DNA from: Myxococcota bacterium
GTDB taxonomy: Bacteria > Myxococcota_A > UBA9160 > PR03
Assembly (NCBI GenBank): GCA_030066475.1
Contig: JASJBO010000016.1
Location: 1-26,026 of the forward strand
Direction: 5' to 3'
DNA: 26,026 nucleotides
Each line of letters opens with the position of its first letter. Position 1 is the stretch's first letter. Below the pieces are notes generated by a model, which saw nothing but the letters and a program-made list of their open reading frames with translations, was not told the DNA's origin and searched no databases. Made by a program: the position numbers and the translations under genes. Of the stretch, positions 1-6,892 are shown piece by piece.

Positions 1-743
1 CCCCAACCGGCGCGGTACTCGAAGGCGAGCCCGCGCACGTACATGCCCAGCACGACCCCCAGCGCCAGCGCCAGCGCGCCGGCGTGCAGCGCGATCCGCG
101 CGCGCGCGGCGAGCAGGTCGCCGGCGCGCGCGACCCAGAGCTCGGCGAAGCGTCGCAGCGACGCGCCGACCCAGGCGGCCCCGCCCGGAGCGACGCCGCG
201 CACGCCGCGCAGGGCCGCGATGCGCGCCGCTGCGCGCGCCAGCCGGTCGGGGAGGCGCCGGCCGCGCGCCCACGGGGTGGCCGCGAGCGCCAGGTAGGCC
301 AGCGCGTTCCAGGCGATCAGCCCCAGCAGCGGCGGCGCCAGCAGGTTCACGCGCCGGCCGCCGAGCGCGTCGACGCCGAGGCCGATGCAGAGCGCCACCG
401 CGCACACCACCACGCTGGGCAGGCGCGCGTGCGCGACGGCGCGGGCACTCGCGAGCGCGGGGTGGCGCGCCTCGAGCCGCTCGGCCAGGCGCTCGGCCCG
501 CACTCGCACGAAGGGCTCGAGCGCCGGCGCCGCGCCCTCGGCGCCAGCCAGCGCCCGCTGCGCGTCGCGTCCCGCGTGGCTCCGCTCGCGCCGCGTGGCG
601 AACTCCGCGTCGGGGTCGCTCTCCTCGCACGCGCGCACCAGCAGCACCTGCGCCAGCGAGGCTTCGCTCCAGCCGCTGGCGGTGGAGCCGCTGGCGGTCG
701 GCCTGCCGGCGGTGGACTCGCGCTGCTCGGGGACCCCCGTCAC
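1..743 (-). CDS. DUF2868 family membrane protein (partial, C-terminus beyond window)
   Basis: The reverse strand reads open from a GTG at 743 to the window edge (247 codons seen), and a TAG lies three codons upstream of that GTG, which fixes the 5' end. After a soluble region rich in Arg/Glu/Ala come two hydrophobic segments, at roughly residues 122-140 and 146-165. A third, near residues 225-245, is followed by MYVRGLAFEYRAGW. That last stretch matches the hallmark that I recall for DUF2868 proteins, where it continues into a WESTF-like sequence. The function of the family is unknown; its genes are often next to a DUF3482 GTPase, which would lie to the left of this window. It is divergent from the isomerase gene, with 92 bp between them. 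No strong ribosome binding site is visible, so GTG is chosen mainly because of the upstream stop. Confidence 0.72.
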   Translation of the reverse strand, partial: MTGVPEQRESTAGRPTASGSTASGWSEASLAQVLLVRACEESDPDAEFATRRERSHAGRDAQRALAGAEGAAPALEPFVRVRAERLAERLEARHPALASARAVAHARLPSVVVCAVALCIGLGVDALGGRRVNLLAPPLLGLIAWNALAYLALAATPWARGRRLPDRLARAAARIAALRGVRGVAPGGAAWVGASLRRFAELWVARAGDLLAARARIALHAGALALALGVVLGMYVRGLAFEYRAGW

Positions 744-835
744 GGCAGCCTATCCTACTCCAGCCGGCCCGGGGGCTTGCACGTGGGCGCCGATCGCTGA
801 CCCTGTGTCGTCCCGAGCTGGAGGTTCCGAGCCCG

Positions 836-1693
836 ATGCCCACGACGAACTGGACGACGAGCTCGAGGCCGCGGTCGAGAGGCTGGGGCACGCTCGCGCT
901 GGTGGCGCTGGCCACACCGATGGCGTGCTCGCCCGGCGAGTCGGAGCCGGCCGAGGCGCCCGCGTCGGAGATCGTGGCGCGCGTCGACGACGAGGTGATC
1001 ACCGTCGAGGAGTTCGACGCCGCGATCGGGCGGCTGCCGAAGGCGCTCCAGCAGCGCTACCAGGACCCGCAGCAGCGCGCCCGCTACCTCGACCAGGTGA
1101 TCGACAACCGCCTGCTGCTGGCCGAGGCGCGCCGGCGCCGACTGCACGAGGACGACGCCGTGCGCGGCAAGCTCGAGGACCTGGAGCGGCGGCTGCTGAT
1201 CGACGCGCTCCAGCGCGCCGTGGCGGCCGAGGCCGTCAGCGACGAGGCGCTGCGCGCCTACTACGACGCGCACCAGGACGACTACTCGAACGAGCGCGTG
1301 CGGGTGCGCCACGTCCTGGTGAAGGACCCGGAGCTGGCCGAGCGGCTGCGCGGCGAGCTCGAGGGCGGCGCCGACTTCCCGGCGCTGGCGCGCGAGCACT
1401 CGATCGACCCCACCGCGCAGCGCGGCGGCGACCTCGGCTACGTGCCGCGCGGGCGCATGGACCCCGCCTTCGAGAGGGCCGCCTTCGGGCTGGCCGAGCC
1501 CGGCGATCTGTCGGCCGTGGTGCGCACCCGCTTCGGCTACCACGTGATCCAGCTGGTCGAGCGGCCCGAGACCCACACCCGCTCGTACGACCAGGTGAAG
1601 CTGGCGATCCGCCAGAAGCTCCAGCGCGAGGCCGTGGACGACGTGCTGGCCGGGCTGCGCGAGCGCGCCGAGATCGAGAAGACGCTCGAGTAG
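836..1693 (+). CDS. PpiC/SurA-type peptidyl-prolyl cis-trans isomerase, exported
   Basis: This 285-residue protein is a parvulin-type prolyl isomerase that would assist folding of exported proteins. A basic start is followed by a hydrophobic segment (about residues 18-30) ending at Cys31, then a Ser/Pro/Glu-rich linker. This looks like a lipoprotein signal, but the -3 residue is Pro rather than Leu, so lipidation is uncertain. Residues about 45-150 form the SurA-like N-terminal helical part (VARVDDEVITVEEFDAA). Residues about 154-244 form the rotamase domain, with the family patterns RVRHVLVK, GGDLGYVPRGRMDPAFE and RFGYHVIQL, and the paired histidines 159 and 236. It ends with an acidic and basic helix. 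A GGAGG lies about 10 nt before the ATG. The crotonase gene begins 13 nt after its stop, so the two are probably co-transcribed although their functions look unrelated. Confidence 0.88.
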   Translation: MPTTNWTTSSRPRSRGWGTLALVALATPMACSPGESEPAEAPASEIVARVDDEVITVEEFDAAIGRLPKALQQRYQDPQQRARYLDQVIDNRLLLAEARRRRLHEDDAVRGKLEDLERRLLIDALQRAVAAEAVSDEALRAYYDAHQDDYSNERVRVRHVLVKDPELAERLRGELEGGADFPALAREHSIDPTAQRGGDLGYVPRGRMDPAFERAAFGLAEPGDLSAVVRTRFGYHVIQLVERPETHTRSYDQVKLAIRQKLQREAVDDVLAGLRERAEIEKTLE

Positions 1694-1706
1694 AGCCGGA
1701 GCCCGG

Positions 1707-2480
1707 ATGGAGACGCTGCGCATCGACCGCACCCAGGACGGCGTCGTCACCGTGACGCTCGCCCGGCCCGAGAAGAAGAACGCCATCTCGAGCCAGATGT
1801 GGGACGAGCTCGGCGAGACGTTCCGCGCGGTCGCCGGGAGCGAGAGCGACCGCGTGCTGGTGCTGACCGGCTCGGGCGGCTCCTTCTGCGCCGGCGCCGA
1901 TCTCACCCCCGACCCCGAGGACCAGAAGCACCAGCTCGACAAGATGCACCGCTACGGCTGGGTCGGGCTGGCGCTGCACGAGATCCCCAAGCCCACGATC
2001 GCGCAGGTCAACGGCATCGCCGTGGGCGCGGGCCTGAACCTGGCGCTGGGCTGCGACCTGGTCGTGGCGGGCGAGAGCGCGCGCTTCTCGGAGATCTTCG
2101 CGCGGCGCGGTCTGGCGATCGACCTGGGCGGCTCCTGGCTGCTGCCGCGCCTGGTGGGCATGCACAAGGCCAAGGAGCTGGCCCTGCTGGGCGAGATCAT
2201 CGGCGCCGGCGAGGCCGAGCGCATCGGCATCGTCAACCGGGTCGTGCCCGACGACGAGCTCGACGCCTTCGTGGCGGACTGGGCCGGCCGGCTGGCCGCC
2301 GGGCCGCCGCTGGCGCTCCAGATGACCAAGCGGATGCTCACCGGCGCCTTCTCGTGCAGCTTCTCGGAGGCGCTCCATCAGGAGGCGATGGCCCAGAGCG
2401 TGACCACCGCCTCGCAGGACACCCGCGAGGCCCTGGAGGCGTTCTTCGCCAAGCGCACGCCGGTGTTCCGCGGGCGCTGA
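1707..2480 (+). CDS. Enoyl-CoA hydratase/isomerase (crotonase) family protein, PaaG-like
   Basis: This 257-residue protein has full-length crotonase architecture. The N-terminus carries the ARPEKKNAI signature, the first oxyanion-hole strand is GGSFCAGADL (about residues 57-66), and the second is GIAVGAGLNLALGCDLV (about 103-119). GLAIDLGGSWLLPRLVG follows (about 135-151). Both glutamates used by true hydratases appear to be replaced: the first by Asn111 and the second by Phe131. Asp139 in the ID-LGGSW context is placed as in PaaG-type isomerases, where an Asp is catalytic. I therefore infer an enoyl-CoA isomerase or another CoA-ester reaction rather than plain hydration; the substrate cannot be read from sequence. 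The ATG has a GGAG just upstream, and the gene follows the isomerase gene by 13 nt. Its stop codon sits in the stem of a hairpin shared with the convergent gene. Confidence 0.88.
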   Translation: METLRIDRTQDGVVTVTLARPEKKNAISSQMWDELGETFRAVAGSESDRVLVLTGSGGSFCAGADLTPDPEDQKHQLDKMHRYGWVGLALHEIPKPTIAQVNGIAVGAGLNLALGCDLVVAGESARFSEIFARRGLAIDLGGSWLLPRLVGMHKAKELALLGEIIGAGEAERIGIVNRVVPDDELDAFVADWAGRLAAGPPLALQMTKRMLTGAFSCSFSEALHQEAMAQSVTTASQDTREALEAFFAKRTPVFRGR

Positions 2481-2498
2481 GCGCCGGCCCGCGCTCAG
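2477..2498. terminator. Hairpin between convergent genes, containing both stop codons
   Basis: The arms CTGAGCGC and GCGCTCAG are perfectly complementary over 8 bp, with a 6-nt loop (CGGCCC). The stop codon of the crotonase gene (2478-2480) and that of the convergent nuclease-like gene (2495-2497, minus strand) both lie in the stem. No T-tract follows on either strand, so the role as a bidirectional terminator or mRNA 3' end protector is inferred from position and symmetry only. Confidence 0.5.
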
Positions 2499-4174
2499 TC
2501 GCCCGCGCCGCCTCCGGCCTCGTCGCGCGCCGCGGCGAAGCAGCCGTCGAGCGTCTCGACGGCGCGCTCGAGGTTCGCGCGCATGCGCTTCACGCGCGCC
2601 TGGATGCGCTCGGTGCCGTTCGCGATCGTGCGCGCGGCGGTCTCGATCTCGTCGAGCCCGCCCGCCTGCTTCTCGACCTCGCGGATGGCGCGCTCGAAGG
2701 CGGTGAAGTCCACCTCGCTCTCGCCCTCCAGCCGCGCCCGCGCGCACAGCGTACGCGCCGCCGCGAATGCCGCCTCGAGGAACACGTCGTGGGTCGTGTC
2801 GTCGGCGTCCCAGATCACGAGCAGGCCGGTGCCGAGCTTCTGGAAGCGGCGCCAGCCCTCGGGCGCACTGCGCGCCGAGAGCACGAAGATGCCCAGCTCG
2901 GCGCCGCGGTTCTTGCAGGCCAGCTCCAGCTCGTCGCGGACCTTGGGCAGGCTGTAGCCGGCGTCCTCCTTGGCCTCGATCACGATCCGCGCGCCGGCGG
3001 CCTGGTGCTCGGGCCCCAGCTCGATCACGGCGTCGCCCACCTTGCGGTTCTTGATCAGGCCCGTGCTGTTGCTGGTGTCGGCGAAGACGTCGCCCAGCTC
3101 CTGGGCGGCCCGCTCGAACCAGTCGAGCAGGGCGCGCTCGAAGGCGTTGCCGTGCTCGGTGCTGCGGGCGTCGGCGCTGCGCCTGGCGCTGAGGGCCGCC
3201 AGCTCGGCCGCCACGCGCTTCTCGAGTCCCGCGATCACCTCGGTCTGGCGCTCGACGTGGCCCATCAGCTCGCGTCGCATGCGCGCCAGCGCCGAGGTCT
3301 CCGAGTCGAGCGTGAACTCCTCGGTGATCTGCTGCTGGGCGCGCTCCACCCGGTGCACCAGGCGCGACAGGGCCGAGTCGTCCTCGTCGAGCGAGAACTC
3401 GCGCACCACCTCGTCGATGCGGCCCTGCAGGTCCTCGGTGAGCTTGCCGTGGCTCTGGGTCAGCTCGCCGACCAGCCGCGCCAGCGCGCCCTCGCGGTTG
3501 TCGAGCGAGAACTCCGAGAGGATGCGCTCGCGCTGGCCGGTGAGCGACTCCTCGACCACCCGGTTGAGCTTCGAGACGACGCCGCCGGTGTGGTCGGGGT
3601 CGAGCAGGCGGAGCAGCGGGCTCTCGCTGCCCACGTGCTGCGCCAAGGTGCGCACCAGCGCCGAGTCGGAGCCCTCGACGTGCCGGCGGATCACCTGCGC
3701 CAGCTCGCCGTCCTCGCGGGTGAGCGCTTCGACGCGCTCCGGGAAGCGGCCGCTCTTCGGGTCGAAGTACTCGCGCAGCGTGCGCTCCACCTCGAGCTGG
3801 AGCGTGCCCCGGTGCTCGTCGAGGCCCTTGCGCAGGTCGCCCAGCATGCGCTCGACCTCGCCGCGCACGGTCTGCGCGTCGACCTGGCCGCGCGCGGTGC
3901 GCAGCGACAGCACGCCGATCCGCAGCGCGGCCAGCGCGAACGCCTCGCGCTCGCGCGGCGATTCGTGGCCGACGAGCTCCTCGATCACCTCGGGGTCGCG
4001 CACGCGCAGCTCCAGCTCGAGCACGCTGCGGTCCTCGGCGGTCAGCGCGTCGGCGACCCGGTCGGCCATCTCGTGGATGGGATCCCCGTGGATGGGATCC
4101 CCGTGGATGGGGTCCTGAAGGGGATCGTCGATCGGAACGTGGATGGTGCCGGGGTCGGTGTCGGATTCGAACAT
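2495..4174 (-). CDS. Coiled-coil protein with PD-(D/E)XK-like nuclease core
   Basis: I do not recognise a named family for this 559-residue protein. Its N-terminus is acidic with three DPIH(G) repeats (residues 21-34). Residues about 60-330 are helical and Glu/Arg-rich, with a recurring unit EF(S/T)LDxxxxAL(A/S)R(L/M) at residues 221, 259 and 286 and weaker relatives near 136 and 190. A compact globular region (about 340-460) follows, with FERALLDWFERAAQ, then VGDAVIEL, then IVIEAKED, then ELGIFVLS. Asp381, Glu400 and Lys402 make the D-x(18)-ExK arrangement of PD-(D/E)XK nucleases, and Glu346 could be the helix glutamate of that fold. The C-terminus is again coiled coil. The layout recalls RmuC/DUF2130-type proteins, and a DNA-end or repair role is an inference. 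Start ATG at 4174 has GGGAG five nt upstream. It is divergent from the creatininase gene. Confidence 0.75.
   Translation of the reverse strand: MFESDTDPGTIHVPIDDPLQDPIHGDPIHGDPIHEMADRVADALTAEDRSVLELELRVRDPEVIEELVGHESPREREAFALAALRIGVLSLRTARGQVDAQTVRGEVERMLGDLRKGLDEHRGTLQLEVERTLREYFDPKSGRFPERVEALTREDGELAQVIRRHVEGSDSALVRTLAQHVGSESPLLRLLDPDHTGGVVSKLNRVVEESLTGQRERILSEFSLDNREGALARLVGELTQSHGKLTEDLQGRIDEVVREFSLDEDDSALSRLVHRVERAQQQITEEFTLDSETSALARMRRELMGHVERQTEVIAGLEKRVAAELAALSARRSADARSTEHGNAFERALLDWFERAAQELGDVFADTSNSTGLIKNRKVGDAVIELGPEHQAAGARIVIEAKEDAGYSLPKVRDELELACKNRGAELGIFVLSARSAPEGWRRFQKLGTGLLVIWDADDTTHDVFLEAAFAAARTLCARARLEGESEVDFTAFERAIREVEKQAGGLDEIETAARTIANGTERIQARVKRMRANLERAVETLDGCFAAARDEAGGGAGD
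4073..4117. repeat. Three 15-bp tandem repeats inside the nuclease-like gene
   Basis: Two perfect copies of GTGGATGGGATCCCC (4073-4087, 4088-4102) are followed by a third, degenerate copy (4103-4117, GTGGATGGGGTCCTG). On the coding (minus) strand they encode repeated Asp-Pro-Ile-His-Gly near the N-terminus. The length is a multiple of three, so copy-number change would keep the frame. Confidence 0.85.
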
Positions 4175-4331
4175 CGGGGCTCCCGCCGCTGGGTTCGCGA
4201 CCCATGCTCGGCGCGGCGCGTGACGGATGCGGTCACGACCGCGCTACCATGGGCCGGCTCGCCGGACGGTCAGGAGGGGGACGCCCGGTCGCTCGTGATT
4301 CGATGCACTGCGTTGTCTGGAGGAGGCGGGG

Positions 4332-5306
4332 ATGCCGGGACCCAATCTAGTCCGTTGGGAGACGCTCACCAAGCGCCAGTTCGACACGATCGACCGCGCG
4401 CGCGCCGTCGTGCTGGTCACCTGCTCGCCGCTGGAGGTTCACGGTCCCCACCTTCCCCTCGGGGCGGACGCGCTCGAGGGCGAGGGGCTCGCCGAGCGGA
4501 CGCTGCGCTTCCTGCCCGAGTCCCACCACGACCGCACCTTCCTGAAGCTCCCGTTCGTCTACGCGGCCTCCGATCCGGTCCCGCAGCCGGGCTCGATCTC
4601 GTTCCAGCCCTCGACCACGGTCGCCTTCCTGCGCGACATGGGCCGCTCGCTGGCGGCGCAGGGCTTCCGGAACGTCTGGGTCTCCAACTTCCACGGCAGC
4701 CCGCGGCACTTCCTGGCGATCGAGACCGCCTGCGACCGGGTCTCGCGCGAGCGCGGCATCCAGATGGTGTCGATCTTCTCGATGATGCTCTCGCGCCTGA
4801 ACGGCGGCGGCGCCGAGCTGGGCGAGGTGCTCGGCCACCTGCCCGGCGTCGAGCCGGCCGACTTCGAGGGCGACACCCACGGCGGCCTGGTCGAGACCAG
4901 CCAGCTCCTGGCGCTCCACCCCGAGTGGATCGATCCCGACTACAAGCAGCTGCCGCGGCGCACCGTGGACCTCTGGCTCGAGGAGCGCGGCGAGACCCGC
5001 ACCCAGACCAAGAGCAACCGCCTGGCGGCGGTTCCCCAGATGGTCGCCATGTTCAAGCACGGCATCCGCTTCTTCGCCGAGGAGACCTACGCGGGCAAGC
5101 CCGCGCTGGCGACGGCCGAGCTGGGCGAGCAGATCCTCGACACGCTCGCGACTCGCACCGCCGAGGCGGTCGCGCAGCTGCTCGACGGCGCGCTGCCCGA
5201 GCCCGAGTGGCACTCGCCGCTGTGGCGGCTGCGTCACCTGTTCGTCCACCCGGCGGCCGTGAAGCTCTTCGACCGGCTGCTCGAGGTGCCGCGCACGGTC
5301 AGCTAG
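4332..5306 (+). CDS. Creatininase family amidohydrolase
   Basis: This 324-residue protein matches the creatininase fold, a metal-dependent hydrolase of cyclic amides and related C-N bonds. The metal-ligand motif EVHGPHLPLGAD (Glu35, His37, Asp46) is near the N-terminus. Further ligand positions follow at NFHGS (His121) and GDTHGGLVETS (His183, Glu188). The length is somewhat above creatininase itself (about 260), because of a C-terminal extension beginning near residue 215 that includes TRTQTKSNRLA and a WHSPLWRLRHLF tail. Substrates across this family range from creatinine to peptide-derived cofactor precursors (MftE-like), so none can be assigned here, and no cofactor genes are nearby. A very strong Shine-Dalgarno (GGAGGAGG) precedes the ATG. 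It is divergently arranged with the nuclease-like gene across 157 bp. Confidence 0.88.
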   Translation: MPGPNLVRWETLTKRQFDTIDRARAVVLVTCSPLEVHGPHLPLGADALEGEGLAERTLRFLPESHHDRTFLKLPFVYAASDPVPQPGSISFQPSTTVAFLRDMGRSLAAQGFRNVWVSNFHGSPRHFLAIETACDRVSRERGIQMVSIFSMMLSRLNGGGAELGEVLGHLPGVEPADFEGDTHGGLVETSQLLALHPEWIDPDYKQLPRRTVDLWLEERGETRTQTKSNRLAAVPQMVAMFKHGIRFFAEETYAGKPALATAELGEQILDTLATRTAEAVAQLLDGALPEPEWHSPLWRLRHLFVHPAAVKLFDRLLEVPRTVS

Positions 5307-5322
5307 CAGCCCGTTGAAGAAC
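5305..5322. repeat. Short sequence resembling an IS/MITE terminal repeat
   Basis: Just at the creatininase stop codon the sequence reads AGCAGCCCGTTGAAGAAC. From memory, close relatives of this string (complement GTTTTTCAACGGGCTGCT) recur as terminal repeats of small mobile elements in proteobacterial genomes. No matching second end or transposase was found in the window, so this would at most be a solo end or remnant. Confidence 0.2.
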
Positions 5323-5395
5323 CCGGACCGAGCCTGGTGCGCGAATTCGGCCCGAGATCGAGGCGCGAGACCGCAGCCATAGGCGGGCCGCGCCG

Positions 5396-5409
5396 CTGAG
5401 CCGGCTCAG
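5396..5409. terminator. 14-bp perfect palindrome at the end of the DUF1145-like gene
   Basis: CTGAGCCGGCTCAG is a perfect palindrome overlapping the stop codon (5406-5408, minus strand) of the small membrane protein gene. It lies in the 99-bp gap between convergent genes. There is no loop and no T-tract, so a terminator role is only suggested by position. Confidence 0.3.
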
Positions 5410-5660
5410 TCTCCGGGCGCCTCGCGCAGCGTCCCCACGTGCGCGACGCCGAACACGAAGGTCTGCGCCAGGTGGTTCGCGAGCGAGCCGCCCGCGCGGC
5501 GCAGCTTCGGCAGGAACACGACGCACTCGATGGCGTGGCTCACGGCCAGCGCCACCAGCACCCAGCGCCCGAGCCAGGCCGCCGTCGACTCGGCCGCCAC
5601 GAACAGCGAGCCGATGCCCCAGATCCACGCCATCGCCACCGGAATCTTCGCCGCGCTCAT
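5406..5660 (-). CDS. Small membrane protein, DUF1145-like
   Basis: This 84-residue protein has a first hydrophobic stretch (about 5-24), a second (about 30-50), and a third, weaker one (about 64-76). The pattern SHAIECVVFLPKLRRA followed by LANHLAQTFVFGVAHV resembles DUF1145 proteins (E. coli YhhL relatives), where an HxxE...LP...FG.xH layout recurs. Function is unknown. The ATG at 5660 has no clear ribosome binding site (upstream reads CTACCCTACCTGTC), so an internal Met at residue 9 is an alternative start. The gene follows the DUF4124 gene on the same strand, separated by 225 bp that carry the 60-bp repeats. Confidence 0.6.
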   Translation of the reverse strand: MSAAKIPVAMAWIWGIGSLFVAAESTAAWLGRWVLVALAVSHAIECVVFLPKLRRAGGSLANHLAQTFVFGVAHVGTLREAPGD

Positions 5661-5750
5661 GACAGGTAGGGTAGGTCAGCCCGCGGTCGCGCGCCTCGGC
5701 GTGCGCCGCTCTCCGTCAACCCGTCGGCCTGCCAGCTCGGGAGACGCTCG

Positions 5751-5876
5751 CGCGCAAGCGCAGCCGCGCAGCGGCGGAGCGCGCAGCGAGCCGCAGGCGA
5801 GCGAAGTCCATCGGGCCGCGCAAGCGCAGCCGCGCAGCGGCGGAGCGCGCAGCGAGCCGCAGGCGAGCGAAGTCCA
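5751..5876. repeat. Two perfect 60-bp direct repeats (period 66 bp)
   Basis: Copies at 5751-5810 and 5817-5876 are identical over all 60 bases, separated by the 6-nt spacer TCGGGC. The unit begins CGCGCAAGCGCAGCC and ends GAGCGAAGTCCA. It contains internal near-repeats of GCAGCG and GCGAGC. The array sits in the 225-bp gap between two minus-strand genes, starting 10 nt past the stop of the DUF4124 gene. It resembles the dispersed intergenic GC-rich repeats common in actinobacterial and deltaproteobacterial genomes. No other copy occurs in this window. Confidence 0.9.
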
Positions 5877-5885
5877 AAGGACCCG

Positions 5886-6509
5886 CTAGCGCAGCCAGCC
5901 CGGCGGCACTCCCTGCTTGCGGGCGCGCTCGGAGAAGTTCGCGTACTGGAGGCGCTTGGCGTCCAGGTTCGAGCGGTTCCGCGAGCACAGGTTGACGGCG
6001 GCCATCTGTCGCTCGCGGTGCTGGCGCTTGAGGCGCCGTCCGGACGCCGCGTAGCCGCTGGGCGCCTTGACGTCCTCGCACGCGTCCACGGCGCTCTCGA
6101 GCCGCTCGATCTCGCGCCGGTAGCTGCTGGCGCGATCGCGCCACCACGCCTCGTCGTGGCCGCCGACCTTCTCGGCCTCGGCCGGCGGCGCGAAGGCGCG
6201 GCGCGGGGCCGGCTGCTGCGGCGCGCCGTTCGCCGGGACGCCGAAGTGCCGGCGCTCGCTGGCAGCCGGCTTGCTGCCGTGCGCGGCGGGCCCGCTGCCG
6301 CCGCTCCCGTCGATGACGTTCACGCGCCCGAGCCCCTCGCGCGCGCCCTGGCGCGCCTTGGCGCGGTACTCGGGCGGCACCCGACTGATGTCGGTCGTGA
6401 AGTGCTCGCGACCGCTGGCGTCCTTCCAGCGGAAGATCTCGGCCTCCGCGGGGCCGGCCACCGTGGCGGCCAGCGCGCCCGCCACGAGCAGGGGGATGAT
6501 GCGCCTCAT
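5886..6509 (-). CDS. DUF4124 domain-containing secreted protein
   Basis: The likely start is the ATG at 6509, giving 207 residues, because GAGGAG lies about 8 nt upstream and a clean signal peptide follows (MRRIIPLLVAGALAATVAGPAEA, cleavage near residue 23). A longer open frame to 6857 is not protein-like. The mature N-terminus EIFRWKDASGREHFTTD is the DUF4124 pattern, a small beta domain of exported proteins in proteobacteria. A Pro/Ala-rich linker follows, then a helical region with WWRDRASSYRREIERLESAV and Cys residues near 157 and 190 that could pair in the periplasm. No enzyme motif is visible. It is divergent from the receiver-PilZ gene across a 383-bp region. Confidence 0.78.
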   Translation of the reverse strand: MRRIIPLLVAGALAATVAGPAEAEIFRWKDASGREHFTTDISRVPPEYRAKARQGAREGLGRVNVIDGSGGSGPAAHGSKPAASERRHFGVPANGAPQQPAPRRAFAPPAEAEKVGGHDEAWWRDRASSYRREIERLESAVDACEDVKAPSGYAASGRRLKRQHRERQMAAVNLCSRNRSNLDAKRLQYANFSERARKQGVPPGWLR

Positions 6510-6892
6510 CGTCTCGCTCCTCACGACCTGTCCTCTCCCGCCGTATCGGAGGAACCGCGGGGCGGACTGACGCCCGAACGCCCTCCCCGGCCCCGGGCTG
6601 CCGCCCGCCTGCGGCCCGACTGCCGCCGCCCTGCGCCTCGCCCGCCTGCCAGCTCCGACGAGGCGAAGAAGCGCGCCCGCACACGACCGAGCAGGCTTTC
6701 GCGGACGCGCGCGCGACGCGCGCTGCGGAAAGCCGCCACGTCGACTCCGGCGCAACACGGATGTGGGTCGGCACAACACCTGACACGCAGGTGAGTCGAC
6801 AGGCGTTTTCGCTTCAGCACCCGAAACGCCGGCCCGATCCACGAGGGGTTCCGCCACGAGCTTCGCCGCCGCTGCGCCCGACGAGGACTGCC
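6510..6892. promoter_or_regulatory. 383-bp divergent intergenic region with two inverted repeats
   Basis: No credible gene is seen between the divergent DUF4124 and receiver-PilZ genes. The right half is relatively AT-richer than its surroundings. It holds CACCTG-N5-CAGGTG (6778-6794), a perfect 6-bp inverted repeat, and then an imperfect stem of GGCGTTTTCG (6803-6812) with CGAAACGCC (6823-6831). The string CCCGAAACGCCGG (6821-6833) recurs exactly upstream of the sigma-54 activator gene (16952-16964). These are candidate operators or promoter elements for the sensory block; no standard -35/-10 or sigma-54 match was convincing. Confidence 0.4.

Noticed and set aside
84..800. Plus-strand frames in the first 800 bases
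   Set aside because: Translations are low-complexity; the minus strand carries the DUF2868 pattern with membrane helices and a defined start.
1236..4205. Very long minus-strand frame (989 codons) and similar long frames at 1799-5317 (+), 7902-10661 (+) and 7972-10833 (-)
   Set aside because: They overlap well-supported genes, are rich in Arg/Gly/Ala/Pro, show no domains, and are expected side effects of very high GC in third positions.
6510..6857. N-terminal extension of the DUF4124 protein to 6857
   Set aside because: A signal peptide and a GAGGAG site mark the start at 6509; the extension would bury the signal peptide.
6761..6892. N-terminal extension of the receiver-PilZ protein to the ATG at 6761
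   Set aside because: The added 44 residues are not conserved-looking, span the inverted repeats, and the receiver fold starts directly after the ATG at 6893.
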